Assembly: GCF_024244095.1 (NCBI RefSeq)
Contig: NW_026250681.1
Coordinates: 1 to 64,000 of the forward strand
Direction: 5' to 3'
Origin: Nematocida homosporus
Lineage: Eukaryota > Microsporidia
DNA length: 64,000 bases
The translations under genes and the position numbers were made by a program. Positions 24,911 through 35,111 of this stretch are shown here, piece by piece (within the stretch, counting starts at the first letter, position 1; each line of letters opens with the position of its first letter). A model generated the notes under the pieces. The model saw nothing but the letters and a program-made list of their open reading frames with translations. It was not told where the DNA came from and did no database searches.

Positions 24911-27268
24911 TTAGTTGGCTGGTGAGATGCAAATATCGTTGGAGTTCACCTGGTTGTTGAGGAGACAAAGAACACGTTCGCCCGGAGATAGACAAAGCAT
25001 CTTCATCCCAACCATAAGTACAAAATGGCGGAATAGGGAGTAGTTGCGGATAGATAAAGTATGTTTGCCTTTCTTTTCACTAGCACGTACATCCAGGCCT
25101 CCTAAATACCACCGGTGCTCTTCAGTGACTTCTCGTTCTCGTTGTAGCATAGCACGAATCCGTGCGACACTTTCGGCCCCAGCTGCAAACATATACCTTT
25201 CAGATAGGCCTGCCAAATGAGCCCAACTGGACCATAAACTGTACTGATTATCGGCCACTCGTTTTTCTAACCCAATACGCACTATCTGAATATTGTGCTC
25301 GGTGTAAAGAACTAGTACTGGATCAGAACCGGCTATACTAGGCAAGTATGCTAAGGGATCCTTTTTGCCATGGATTGCTAGCGCCCGAACAATCTCATCT
25401 CTAGCGAAGAACTTCTCTCTAATCGCCATTTTTAGTGGCTTCATCTTGTTTTCCTTGGCCGAGCGGCTAAGCAACTGGTATATGGCCTTGCTAATGGTGC
25501 TTTCTTTAGCAACTTCTGGATCACTAACCGGCAGATCATCCTCTGACCCACGACTAATTCGTAGTTTTTGACGCGGTATCAGTCGGTTCTTTTGCACCTT
25601 CCATGGACCGTACACACGCATTCGCCGGTATTCACCACTCATCTGCCAGCACACTTCATTACGTCGATTAATCCTAAACTTAACTCGAAGCTTTGAACTC
25701 TCCAAATGAACTTCCTGAGTTTCCACTTGCACTCGCGCTCCAGTACAATCTCGAACTATGAACTTCCGCTGTTTCGCCCGTTTATACCCAACTCCGTCTT
25801 CATTAACCCAAAGACCACGACCGACTGGCTGGCAACCCTGAGTCCATACGCGGCACCATCCAAACGGCCCACAAGCAGGCACACTTGCCAGTTGTGGCAC
25901 CACGAAATTCTTCTGATTAACTAGCAACCGCGCAGATAGTTTCATGACCAAGCAACTGCCCCCACGGCGTATACGAACTTCCGAAATCCTAACCTCACAC
26001 ACCTCCTTTTCACCATGATGTTGTACGGTCACTTTCACTCGTTTCTGTTCATCCAAGCCGTACGGCTGCCCGTTAACTATCACGTATGCCTCGGCGTTAG
26101 TTACAGCGGCCGGCAATTTAACCGCAATCTCTATCTGCTGTCCATTAAAGACCTGCTCACCTGGTCTAATCCTTCGCGAGTAATAAGACAACTTAGCCGC
26201 CACCCCCCGCTTAACCTCAGCCTTCCCAATTACTCGCCGACAAACAACTCTGGCCTCTGGTGCACAAACTAGTTCCTCGACCTTTTCTCTTAAGTGTGCA
26301 TCTACTACCCCCAAGTATTGCATCCAGCCCGGAATCAGCACTAATTCGTGCACCTCAGGCAAGACTATACCTAAACTTGTACCAATAGCTAAGGTTTGGG
26401 CTAAAACTTCAACCCGAATTGTAGCCAACTTACATTGAGATATCGCCCGCCGATAAAGATCTAAAGCCCACTCACCAACTCCTGGCACTTTACCCGCAAC
26501 TACCATAGCCCACCGACCCGCCTCAACCAACAGCAATACTTGTTTCTTTGGCTCAACCCCCAACTCCATTAAAGTCTCACTTGCTGCCAAGTTCAAAATA
26601 ACCCGCACACCGTACTCAACACCACAACTTATCCTTGTAGCTAACAAAGCTGTCACGTACCCAGCACTTTGTTTCTCACTCTCTAACAGCCGCGGCAAAT
26701 AGCAGTACAAACACAAAACTCGCCGCAACTCTTCAATGTAAGACAAACTCTCGCCAACCGTATACACATCTATAATTTCTCGTCCAGCCCCCACCCGACA
26801 GGTCAGCAGTATTTCCGTGTACAGTCCACCTCGACTCTCTTCAGGCACAAGTCCCAGCACCGCCAAGGCCTGTTCATAAGCCCCAGCTATACTCAAGAAC
26901 AATGCCTCTTCTAAAGCCCCAGCCCCACCACTCACCCAATCACGACCAAGTGCCCATATCCGGCCAAACCCAAACCCAGCCTCTGTTCTTTCTCTAACTC
27001 GTCTATCAACTATGTCTTCTACCTCTTCTACACTTAAAACCCCATTTACTGGCACAGGCTGTACTCCAGGCAACCAGTACTGGCCTATACCACTATACAA
27101 TCGCTCAACCGCCGTCCGTACACTCAATCCACCAGCCAACTCCACCACAATTCCAGCCGCCCATTCAGCCAAAACCCCATCAGCATACATCCCAACTGCG
27201 TACTTCTCACTCAACCCGTCGACCAACTCTATCCTATCTATGACCACCGGCACTCTTAACCAGCCCAT
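24911..27268 (-). CDS. Unknown 785-residue protein, helical N-terminal half and beta-rich C-terminal half
   Basis: I do not recognise this protein. The first 350 residues look like an alpha-solenoid (repeated amphipathic helices, e.g. ALEEALFLSIAGAYEQALAVLG, WALDLYRRAISQCKLATIRVEV). From about 365 the chain turns beta-rich, with alternating hydrophobic strands of immunoglobulin-like character (QIEIAVKLP, AEAYVIVNGQPYGL, KRVKVTVQHHG, CEVRISEVRIRRGGSCLVMKL), and there is a helical end. Solenoid plus Ig-like strands is the layout of large TRAPP subunits (Trs120/Trs130) and of coat subunits, but no motif settles it. On the sense strand the 5' part is G-rich (Val/Gly codons) and the 3' part C/A-richer. 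The frame is clearly coding from its length and codon pattern. Confidence 0.6.
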   Translation of the reverse strand: MGWLRVPVVIDRIELVDGLSEKYAVGMYADGVLAEWAAGIVVELAGGLSVRTAVERLYSGIGQYWLPGVQPVPVNGVLSVEEVEDIVDRRVRERTEAGFGFGRIWALGRDWVSGGAGALEEALFLSIAGAYEQALAVLGLVPEESRGGLYTEILLTCRVGAGREIIDVYTVGESLSYIEELRRVLCLYCYLPRLLESEKQSAGYVTALLATRISCGVEYGVRVILNLAASETLMELGVEPKKQVLLLVEAGRWAMVVAGKVPGVGEWALDLYRRAISQCKLATIRVEVLAQTLAIGTSLGIVLPEVHELVLIPGWMQYLGVVDAHLREKVEELVCAPEARVVCRRVIGKAEVKRGVAAKLSYYSRRIRPGEQVFNGQQIEIAVKLPAAVTNAEAYVIVNGQPYGLDEQKRVKVTVQHHGEKEVCEVRISEVRIRRGGSCLVMKLSARLLVNQKNFVVPQLASVPACGPFGWCRVWTQGCQPVGRGLWVNEDGVGYKRAKQRKFIVRDCTGARVQVETQEVHLESSKLRVKFRINRRNEVCWQMSGEYRRMRVYGPWKVQKNRLIPRQKLRISRGSEDDLPVSDPEVAKESTISKAIYQLLSRSAKENKMKPLKMAIREKFFARDEIVRALAIHGKKDPLAYLPSIAGSDPVLVLYTEHNIQIVRIGLEKRVADNQYSLWSSWAHLAGLSERYMFAAGAESVARIRAMLQREREVTEEHRWYLGGLDVRASEKKGKHTLSIRNYSLFRHFVLMVGMKMLCLSPGERVLCLLNNQVNSNDICISPAN

Positions 27269-27868
27269 TATTCAAACAAAGAAAAGAATAGGTTAGTATC
27301 CCAGCCCTACTCACCACCTACCATCTCCATACCACACAATACCAACCCATACCAACCCCATACTCAACCACCACCACATACCCAATACTAACCCCATACC
27401 CAACACTAACCCAATCTCATCTTATCTTAATATTATATTAGTATTGGGTTGTTATTGGGTTGATATGGGTTGATATGGGTTGGTATGGGTTGGTATGGGT
27501 TGGTATTATCTTAGTGCTATCTTAATATTATCTTAATATTATCTTAGTACTATCTTAATATTATATTGGTACTATCTCAACTTAACTTAACTTATCACAA
27601 ATCAAATCAAATCAACAAGTAACTTAACTCAACCCAATTTAATCTTATCTTAACTTAATATTGTCTTATCTCAAATCAAATCAACAAGTAACTCAATAAG
27701 TAACTTAACTCAACTCAACCCAATACTAAACCAAATCAATACAATACAACCCAACAAGTAACTCAATAAGTAACTCAATCTAACTTACTCTAATACCAAC
27801 TCAATCTAACTTACTCTAATACTAAACTCAAACCCAACTTAATATAATATTAACCTCTTCGACATTTA
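27269..27868. repeat. Intergenic low-complexity between two minus-strand genes
   Basis: No gene seen. C/A-rich at first (CATACCAACCCCATACTC words), then a G/T block of about five GGTTGGTATG and GGTTGATATG units at 27445-27505. TATCTTAATATTATCTTAG repeats follow at 27505-27570, then C/A-rich words (AACAAGTAACTCAATAAG repeated) up to the uL11 gene end. Confidence 0.7.
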
Positions 27869-28363
27869 TTAGCAGTCCTCAATACTGATTTCTCCGGCCG
27901 TAATCTTCCGTGTAATCTCCTTAGGCGACTCTCCATCCACCAAGCAACCAACCGATAAACAACTTCCTAAAACCTCCTTAACTACTCCAGAAAGGTGTTT
28001 AGCCAAAGACTTAGATCTTTGCTTCTTAGCTATCTCAATAACAGCAGCTAATGAGACTGATCCGTTATGTTGAACATTCTTAACCTTCTTTCGGTCTCTA
28101 GGGGGTTCTTGTAAAGCCTTAAGAACTAAAGCACTAGTGCCTGGTTCTGGAGTGATAGTCATTTGTCTGTTTTGAATCGTTAAAAGTACTCCGATCTTGT
28201 ATCCTTTGTACTCTTTAGTCTCTTTAGAAATGTTCTCACCTACTTGTTTAGCATTAAAACCTAATGGACCTACTTTTTGGGCTAAAGAAGCTCCTCCTGC
28301 TGGCTCTCCTCCTACAACTCTTAGTCTAACTTGCTTAATTTCATCATTTCCCTTTGTATTCAT
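27869..28363 (-). CDS. RPL12: 60S ribosomal protein L12 (uL11)
   Basis: A stalk-base protein of the large subunit that binds the GTPase-associated region of 28S rRNA. It has 164 residues, the full family length. Seen: the GGEPAGGASLAQKVGPLGFNAKQVGENI N-terminal domain (proline-rich hinge and Gly/Lys pattern), KGYKIGVLLTIQNRQMTI, then the RNA-binding C-terminal domain with TSALVLKALQEPPRDRKK, KNVQHNGSVSLAAVIEIAKKQR and LGSCLSVGCLVDGESPKEIT. The start follows a T-run (CTCTTTTTTTTCACCC). The stop is TAATAAATG, so stop and AATAAA (27865-27870) overlap. It is divergent from Xpo1 across the longest spacer of the window. Confidence 0.97.
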   Translation of the reverse strand: MNTKGNDEIKQVRLRVVGGEPAGGASLAQKVGPLGFNAKQVGENISKETKEYKGYKIGVLLTIQNRQMTITPEPGTSALVLKALQEPPRDRKKVKNVQHNGSVSLAAVIEIAKKQRSKSLAKHLSGVVKEVLGSCLSVGCLVDGESPKEITRKITAGEISIEDC

Positions 28364-29633
28364 ACTAGGGTGAAAAAAAAGAGAAAATAAGTCTAGTTGC
28401 TATTTAGATAGTAGTATTGGGTTAGTTTAGTTTAGTTTAGTTTAAGATTTGTCTAGCTATGATTGGGTTGAGTTGGTATGGTTTGAGTTGAGTTGAGTTG
28501 GTATTTAGATAGTATTCAGTTGAGTTGGTATTAGATTAAATTAGTATAGTATTAGATTAAGTTGGTATTTAGATCGTATTTAGATCGCATTTAGATCGTA
28601 TTTAGATCTTATTTAGATAGTAGTGAAGACGTCTAAACTATTCTAGTAAAGTATGATTTTGAAGTGGTAGTTATAGTATTGAGTTGAGTTGGTGTTGAGT
28701 TGAGTTGGTCTTGGGGTGGAGTAATGAAGATGTAGATGTAGATGGGAATAAAGTTGATGTTTTAATACAGACAGTTTAAGTGGTATCTTTGGTTGTATAT
28801 CTATTTCTACCCTAACTCAACCCAACCCAATCTTAACTCAATCTAAACTCAACTCTATCATAGCTAGACAAATATTAAACTAAACTAAACCCAAACTAAA
28901 TTCGATTTTGTTTTACTTTAGAATTAGATTTAGAATTAGATTTAGATTGGGTTAGTATTTATAAATATTTAAACTTGAACTATTCATCTAATAGACAACT
29001 AAGATCTAAATTGAATTCTTATCTCTGATAAAGCTTTATCACTCAACATAGTATAACACCAACATCTTAATCTACAAATTGAGTTAGTGTGATGTTAGGG
29101 TAGTGAATGTAAGTAAAGATCGTTTCTCCCATATTGAATTCAAATAAAGACAGTTAAACCAAAGCATTCTTTCCCACCACCCGAGCCCATCACAATATTA
29201 CTATAACCCCAACTCAATAGTTACATCAAGTTACAGTAAGTTATATCAAGAAGCGAATAGGTTCTTCTACACTAACCCAACTAGTGTAACTCAATTAACT
29301 TACCATTACAGCACAATCCAAACCATATCATATTTATATCAACACAACACAACACAAACCTTATCATATTTATATCAAGTGTCACTACAATAAACCAACT
29401 TATTACTATCATAACTTAACTTACTACTATCATAACTTAACTCAACTTACTACTATCATATTCTAACTTAACCCAACTTACTACTAACCTAACTCAACTT
29501 GCTACTATCATAATCCAACCTAACCTAACTTAACCTAACTTAACCCAACTCAACTCAACTCAACTCAAACTCTATCTCTAACTATATCTATATCTCTAAC
29601 TACCCTACTTATATTTTTATTTTGCTGCCTGCC
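28364..29633. repeat. Longest intergenic spacer (1.27 kb), divergent, with 11-bp tandem repeat
   Basis: No gene seen. Left part: G/T-rich words (AGTTTAGTTTAGTTTAAG, GAGTTGAGTTGGTATT) and five 11-bp units of GTATTTAGATC type at 28565-28619. The middle (about 28890-29180) is more complex AT-rich DNA. Right part: C/A-rich with repeats of CTTACTACTATCATAACTTA (29395-29510) and CCTAACTTAA words. The polarity follows the rule for two divergent genes. Confidence 0.75.
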
Positions 29634-32510
29634 ATGGAGAAGATTCTCGAAACTTCAGAAGACTTTGATGTGGATCTCTTTGACCGCGTAATTCAACAGT
29701 TTTACAAAGGAATTGGTGGCGACCAAAGACGGGCAGAAGAGGTTTTACTAGCATTTAGGGATCATCCAGATAGTTGGGCTAGAGTAGGCGTAATCTTAAG
29801 TGAAAGTAAATCACTAAATGCCAAGTTGTTTGCTTTACAAGTCTTAGAGAAGATGGTTAAAATTCGATGGCCATTACTAGTTGAAAAGCAACAAGAAAGT
29901 GTTCGAGAGTACGTAGTAGAAGGAATGCTAGAACATGCATCAGCCGGAGTACCTGAAGCTCTTCTAGTAGCTAAAGGTCTTAATCAAGTACTTAAGGAGA
30001 TAATAAAGAGGGAATGGCCTGAGAAATGGCCTGGACTTATTAGTGACTTGCTAAAAGCGAGTCGAGGTGACTGTGTGGTTTGTAAACATACTTTTGACCT
30101 AATTGAGTCCTTAGCTGATGAAGTCTTTAACTTTCCTAAGAGTATGACTAAAGTCCGAGCTGAATCATTAAGACAACAACTAGTGATTGAATTCCCTGAG
30201 ATTTTTGATCTGCTTCTTTCCGTACTAGAAACAGTTTCAAGAGGAGAGATAGTTGTACCGGATGATTTAGTTATTTCTGGCTTACGTTTACTAAGAAGAG
30301 CTGTACCTGTGCTAAGTAGTACTTGTGTTTTACATGAAAGAACAGTCCAGGCAGTAGTACGTTATGTAGACACAAGATTTACAGTTGAAGCAATTAGGAC
30401 ATTAAGAGAGATTTTGATTAGAGATACGGATGAATCTGATCGATCTTTATTCTTAGAAGCTTTGCGTCGGGGTTTCTTAGAGGTAGCTGCGTTTGTAGAG
30501 AAGTGTTTTGGTAGTTTTAGTGAGAAGCATGGTAGTTCTTTAAGAGCTCAGTATAACAAAATGGCCGTTGGAGATACAGATGTAATTAAGGAAGTAGTTT
30601 TATTCTATACGGCTGTTTATAATCAGGCTAAGCATTTAGAAAGTATGGGTTGTAATACAGTTGCTCCACTTTATCCTTTACTTGATATTTCTGAGATTAA
30701 AGATAGTGAACTCTTTCGTTTGTGTTCTGAGTTCTGGACTGGACTAGTTAGAGACCTTTTCCTTGAGTTTCCTTTTGTTCCTCCTCCAGTTAAGCAACCG
30801 GCTGGTTTACGTCGGACTAAGTATGCTGATGTACTGGCCCGCCTGGTTCGTATTTACTTACGGCAAATGGCTCGACCACAAGAAGTCCTTATTCGAGAGA
30901 ATGAAGAGGGTGAAATGGTTCTGGAACGTTTATCAGAAACAGATCAGATTGTGCATTGTAATGCTATGAAAGAAACTCTCTTTAATATTTCGGGGATGCT
31001 TAGTACGAGTCTTTCTTCTTTCTTCTTAGCAGAAGGTCAAGCTATTCCCCCGGGTAAGTTCTCACGGGATAAAGTTAATCGGTTCTGTTGGACTTCTTGT
31101 GCTATTATTGGGACGATGCCTTTAACGGCGGAAAGGGAGTATGTTCTGGGTCTTTTAAAGATCTTATTAGATTTATGTTCTCGGCCGGAAAATGATGATG
31201 GAGATAGGGCTGTAGTTGTTTCTTGTGTTTTGTACTTAGTTATTCATGCCCCGAAAGTCCTGAAAAGTTCCTGGGGGATGTTAAGTATTGTAGTCTTTAA
31301 GACAATTGAGTTTATGAAGGATGAGTATGTTGGGGCTAAAGATATGGCTTGTGACTCATTCCGGACTTTATTTATGGCATGTGGTCCTGAGTGTTCTGTT
31401 TTACATGATAAGGAGAAAGAGCCTTTGATTGAAAAAGTACTGCGGGATTTACCTTATGAGACGGCTAAGTTAGCACCTTATCAGTTAGAAACGGTTTATG
31501 AAGGGATGTGTTATGGAGTTGAACATCGGGCTGGAACTTTACTGGGGTATGCTCTATCGGATGTTTGTGCTGGTGCTAATGAGACTTTAGAAGGTTTACA
31601 AAGAGCTATTGCTGGGGTAAGAAGGATGCGAGTTGTTTGTCGATCGGTGGCTCCTTCTAGTGAGTTTAAGTCGGCTCGGGAACAAGCTATGCACCGGATG
31701 GTTCCTGATATTCAAGAGGTTTATGAACGAGTGAGTAATGGGCCTGGGCACTTACAGAAGGCTAGGAATACTTTACAGATGGAAATAGTAGGGATGTATA
31801 CGGAGATAGTTAATGAGTTTTCAACTGAGTTTATTCAAGGGGGTGGATTTATTGCAACTTGTGCCCGGATTATCTTAGGACCATTAAGTTCTGGTATTTT
31901 CATGGCAGCTGGAGTTGATTTACTGGCTGCTCTTTGTCCTCGTACGGTAGATGGGGCTAAACCATTAGTTGAGGCTGTTTTGGGACCTTTAGCCCAAACT
32001 GTGCTTAGTAATGGTGGTGGGGAAGAAGAACTGATGAAAGCTTTCTTCCGACTACTAAACCGAGCGGCCCGATTAATTCCAGGTATGAATAATCAGCAGA
32101 TTATTGAGTGGTTAGTGATCGGGGCAGGACAAACCCATCGAGAAGTATCGGAAGGGAGTATTGAAGCTATAGCTAGTGTGTTAAAGAGTGCGGCAATAGA
32201 TACAATCCAAGGCGAGTTCTTTGGGCTACTAGAATGCATAATTGGGGCCGGATTAGATAAGGATCATGAAGGGGGTAAAGATGCCCTAATTATGGCTATT
32301 TCAACCCTAGTTCGGTACAGCATTGATGAAACTTGTCCCAGTCAAAGTCAAGTTCTAGAAGTCTTTGGTTTAAGACTGCATCAAACTTTCCCGCATTTAG
32401 CCCCTAGTGATATAGAAGAGTTTATTGGCCGACTTTATCAAAACGTCAACTCGCATACTGGTCTGTCCGAAAACCTTGATGATTTCCAAGTCAAAATCAA
32501 AACAATCTAA
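29634..32510 (+). CDS. XPO1: Exportin-1 (CRM1/Xpo1)
   Basis: A karyopherin that carries proteins with leucine-rich export signals, and ribosomal subunits, out of the nucleus with Ran-GTP. It has 958 residues from the ATG at 29634 (an upstream TTG in frame is not needed). The N terminus is diagnostic: DVDLFDRVIQQFYKG, then RRAEEVLLAFRDHPDSW, LNAKLFALQVLEKM...RW and IIKREWPEKWPGLISDL, all counterparts of Xpo1/CRM1 (LFD..V..FY.G, Q.ILT.F...PD.W, QEWP..WP.FI). The rest is HEAT repeats. It is about 110-120 residues shorter than yeast or human, mostly at the C terminus and loops. The NES-groove cysteine targeted by leptomycin B in some species was not checked residue by residue. Confidence 0.93.
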   Translation: MEKILETSEDFDVDLFDRVIQQFYKGIGGDQRRAEEVLLAFRDHPDSWARVGVILSESKSLNAKLFALQVLEKMVKIRWPLLVEKQQESVREYVVEGMLEHASAGVPEALLVAKGLNQVLKEIIKREWPEKWPGLISDLLKASRGDCVVCKHTFDLIESLADEVFNFPKSMTKVRAESLRQQLVIEFPEIFDLLLSVLETVSRGEIVVPDDLVISGLRLLRRAVPVLSSTCVLHERTVQAVVRYVDTRFTVEAIRTLREILIRDTDESDRSLFLEALRRGFLEVAAFVEKCFGSFSEKHGSSLRAQYNKMAVGDTDVIKEVVLFYTAVYNQAKHLESMGCNTVAPLYPLLDISEIKDSELFRLCSEFWTGLVRDLFLEFPFVPPPVKQPAGLRRTKYADVLARLVRIYLRQMARPQEVLIRENEEGEMVLERLSETDQIVHCNAMKETLFNISGMLSTSLSSFFLAEGQAIPPGKFSRDKVNRFCWTSCAIIGTMPLTAEREYVLGLLKILLDLCSRPENDDGDRAVVVSCVLYLVIHAPKVLKSSWGMLSIVVFKTIEFMKDEYVGAKDMACDSFRTLFMACGPECSVLHDKEKEPLIEKVLRDLPYETAKLAPYQLETVYEGMCYGVEHRAGTLLGYALSDVCAGANETLEGLQRAIAGVRRMRVVCRSVAPSSEFKSAREQAMHRMVPDIQEVYERVSNGPGHLQKARNTLQMEIVGMYTEIVNEFSTEFIQGGGFIATCARIILGPLSSGIFMAAGVDLLAALCPRTVDGAKPLVEAVLGPLAQTVLSNGGGEEELMKAFFRLLNRAARLIPGMNNQQIIEWLVIGAGQTHREVSEGSIEAIASVLKSAAIDTIQGEFFGLLECIIGAGLDKDHEGGKDALIMAISTLVRYSIDETCPSQSQVLEVFGLRLHQTFPHLAPSDIEEFIGRLYQNVNSHTGLSENLDDFQVKIKTI

Positions 32511-32902
32511 TCTCAATCTAATAAATAACATAAACATAATCAAATTAGTACAACTTATCACACCACAAACTTATCACATCACAAACTAATTCAAAGTCTA
32601 ATACAACTTATCACACCACAATACCAAACACAAAATCAACACTAACTCAAACCAAACACATCACTAACTAATTCAACACAATACTAAACACAACTTAACT
32701 TAACACATCACGAACTAACTTAACCAATACTAAACACAAACATAACATCAACACTAACTTAACACAACATCAACACTAACACTAACTCAAACACAACACA
32801 ACACTAACTAATTCAAAAGCAAGTATATCATAAAATGACCTGCCATCAGTACTAAAAGAACAGAAGGTCAGGTACAAGATGTTTATTTGCATATGGTCCT
32901 TA
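32511..32902. repeat. Intergenic low-complexity between convergent genes
   Basis: No gene seen. It is C/A-rich on the plus strand throughout (CAACACTAACTTAACACAAC words, repeated), so the expected G/T-rich half after Xpo1 is missing. Confidence 0.65.
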
Positions 32903-33712
32903 TTAGACCCGACGGTAGTAGGAATACTCCTGATCATCCACTTTCCGATCAAGACTATTAAAACTAGATACAGCGGCTGCACCAATACGTAAACGAGCAC
33001 GTACTCCCCTAGCTATTTGATTAACTCGATCGCGCATTAAAGGCGGTAAGTCATACTGTCGCATTACGTCCTTTGGATTAGCTCCTAAGTACGCCATGAT
33101 CTCCTGTTGGTACTTCTTGACCAGATTTGTTACTTTCTTTGAATCCCGATGCGTCTGATTATAAGCACGTAATAACTTACCACTATCCCAACTAGGTCTC
33201 TCAATATAAGCAAAACTACCAGATAAAGCCATAAGATTATGATAGACATAACCACTTAAAGATTCATAACAACTAGCATTTACTTGCATAAGCATGTGCA
33301 AGTTAGACCGAGCCCATAGATCTACTTCAGTCGGACCAATATTCAGGGGACGCCCAATCAATTTACTCTTATAGACAAACTCTTCAACCTCAGCCAATTT
33401 AGGCCGACGAGTCAAATGGGGTAAGCGTTTCTGATAATGAACAAATAAATGGTAGTAGTTCAGGTTAAAAGTATACAAAGAAGTGTGTAAATTAAGTCGT
33501 TTAGTTGAATCCGACTCTAAAACAATAGCTGCAACCTTCTGCCGCAACTTCTCCAACCGCTCAACCAAAAACTGACTAACCGTCTTATAAGCACAAATAA
33601 GTCCCACTTGATGCGTACTTATAAACTCTAAATAATGTTCAAACAATTCTCTAGCTATCTTCCGATCTCGTTTACCCATTAATTTTAACCACAAAAGATA
33701 AACCCAAAACAT
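32903..33712 (-). CDS. Unknown basic helical protein
   Basis: A 269-residue protein (257 if the inner ATG, MGKRDR, is used; the first 12 residues are hydrophobic and could be untranslated or a weak anchor). It is rich in Arg, Lys, Tyr and Leu, helical, with a very basic C-terminal third (RDRVNQIARGVRARLRIG) and a tail rich in Tyr and Asp (DDQEYSYYRRV). I do not recognise a family or see catalytic motifs; nucleic-acid or ribosome association would fit the charge, but is a guess. AATAAA lies about 25 bp beyond the stop on the sense strand. Confidence 0.5.
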   Translation of the reverse strand: MFWVYLLWLKLMGKRDRKIARELFEHYLEFISTHQVGLICAYKTVSQFLVERLEKLRQKVAAIVLESDSTKRLNLHTSLYTFNLNYYHLFVHYQKRLPHLTRRPKLAEVEEFVYKSKLIGRPLNIGPTEVDLWARSNLHMLMQVNASCYESLSGYVYHNLMALSGSFAYIERPSWDSGKLLRAYNQTHRDSKKVTNLVKKYQQEIMAYLGANPKDVMRQYDLPPLMRDRVNQIARGVRARLRIGAAAVSSFNSLDRKVDDQEYSYYRRV

Positions 33713-34109
33713 AAGACTGCAATTTAAGACCTCATTCTAAGACCTCCTTCTAAAACCTACAACATCTCATTTCCAGATAACCAAATACAACTTAGCTAGC
33801 TCAAAATCAACTAGAGCTTAGATTAAGACTAAACTAATACTAACTTACTCAGACTAATACTAAACTAACATATAACTTAACTCATCTTAACATAACATAT
33901 AACTCAAACTAATACTAAGACTAACATAGAACTCAAACATAGCTTAAACTAATACCAACCCAATAACTAACCCAACTTAACATAACATATAACATAACTC
34001 AACCTAATACTAAACTAACCCAATAACTAACTCAACTTAACACAACTCAATACTAAACTAACTCAACTTAACTCAAAATAACCCAATACATAACTTAACT
34101 CATCTTAAA
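33713..34109. repeat. Intergenic low-complexity between two minus-strand genes
   Basis: No gene seen. C/A-rich on the plus strand with repeats of AACTTAACATAACATATAAC, AACTCAAACTAATACTAAG and AACTAACTCAACTTAAC words. No polarity switch. Confidence 0.7.
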
Positions 34110-35111
34110 CTAATGAGATCTTATTTTAAGACTATCTATTAATTGTAGAGTTTCTTGTTCCTCGGGTGATGCGCCATAATCTGAATGTGGTCCTAATAAC
34201 AAGGCTAAACTCTTCTGAAGAACTAAAGTATCAGCTGGTCCTAAAGACTTCTTCTGAATATGCGAAAGAGCATTATTCAATAACAAAGCATACTTAAGTC
34301 GTTGTGGCACTGGCTCTCTGCGCCAGCCTAATCCAGTTGCTGCCACTAACTGATCAATAAACGAGACTAATAAACCATTAGATAAATCCATTTCAGCATC
34401 TAAAGGCATCTTTTCTAAGAAGAACATAAAGATATCTGGATCACCAGCATTAACAGCATAAGAGAAACCTTCTAGAATATTTGTTTCTAGTAAGTGAGTA
34501 ACTGTCCGAAATGGATCTTCTTGATAAGAATTAGAATGACCTTCTAAACGTAAACTATCCACAAATTGATCTAAAGTCTCATCCCGACTATCAACACTCG
34601 GATACTCTTCTTGTTCTACTTCTTTCTCTAAAGGTAAAGATATACCTTTAACATGTTCTAGAACTTGTAATCGCATTTCATTAAGACCATTTTCAACAGT
34701 AGGAAGTAAAGCATCAACTACGCCGCTTTTTAAAGTACGATTGATAGCCGTTTGAATAGATTTACTTTCTAAGGCATTACTAACTGCTTGTACACAAGCA
34801 TAAGATAATTCGTGCATACGTTGATCTATACGTGAATGAACGGCCTTTTCTATTTTTTGTGATACATGAGTTCTTATCTCTCTTTGAATTATACTTTCAA
34901 AGAGAACAGCTACGTTCTTATTGAGCTGTTCTGATACTGTTTCTAAAAGTCGCTCTAATCGTTGTCTTTCGGCCAATTCACGGTCTTTAATTAGTTCTTC
35001 AGTACGTTCGTACATTTTTAGCACGGCAGTTTCAAATTGACTAGAAAGTCTTTTTAGACCTTCTTCACAAGTAGTACATTGGTTCTCTAATGGATCAACA
35101 GAGTGAGACAT
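34110..35111 (-). CDS. EDC4/Ge-1-like protein, C-terminal region only (tentative)
   Basis: A 333-residue protein. Residues 15-170 form a long helical, coiled-coil-like region. Residues about 205-330 form a compact helical domain with TNILEGFSYAVNAGDPDIFMFFLEK, SFIDQLVAAT and QRLKYALLLNNAL. This resembles the C-terminal domain of EDC4 (Ge-1, Varicose), where F..AL..ADL.L...C...P is followed by SLIQQL and LKYLEEAL. EDC4 scaffolds Dcp1-Dcp2 decapping in P-bodies; the C-terminal domain binds decapping partners and the coiled coil oligomerises. The WD40 half of animal and plant EDC4 is absent, leaving a 333-residue minimal form. An alternative is an unrelated coiled-coil protein. A T-run precedes the start. 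Confidence 0.45.
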   Translation of the reverse strand: MSHSVDPLENQCTTCEEGLKRLSSQFETAVLKMYERTEELIKDRELAERQRLERLLETVSEQLNKNVAVLFESIIQREIRTHVSQKIEKAVHSRIDQRMHELSYACVQAVSNALESKSIQTAINRTLKSGVVDALLPTVENGLNEMRLQVLEHVKGISLPLEKEVEQEEYPSVDSRDETLDQFVDSLRLEGHSNSYQEDPFRTVTHLLETNILEGFSYAVNAGDPDIFMFFLEKMPLDAEMDLSNGLLVSFIDQLVAATGLGWRREPVPQRLKYALLLNNALSHIQKKSLGPADTLVLQKSLALLLGPHSDYGASPEEQETLQLIDSLKIRSH

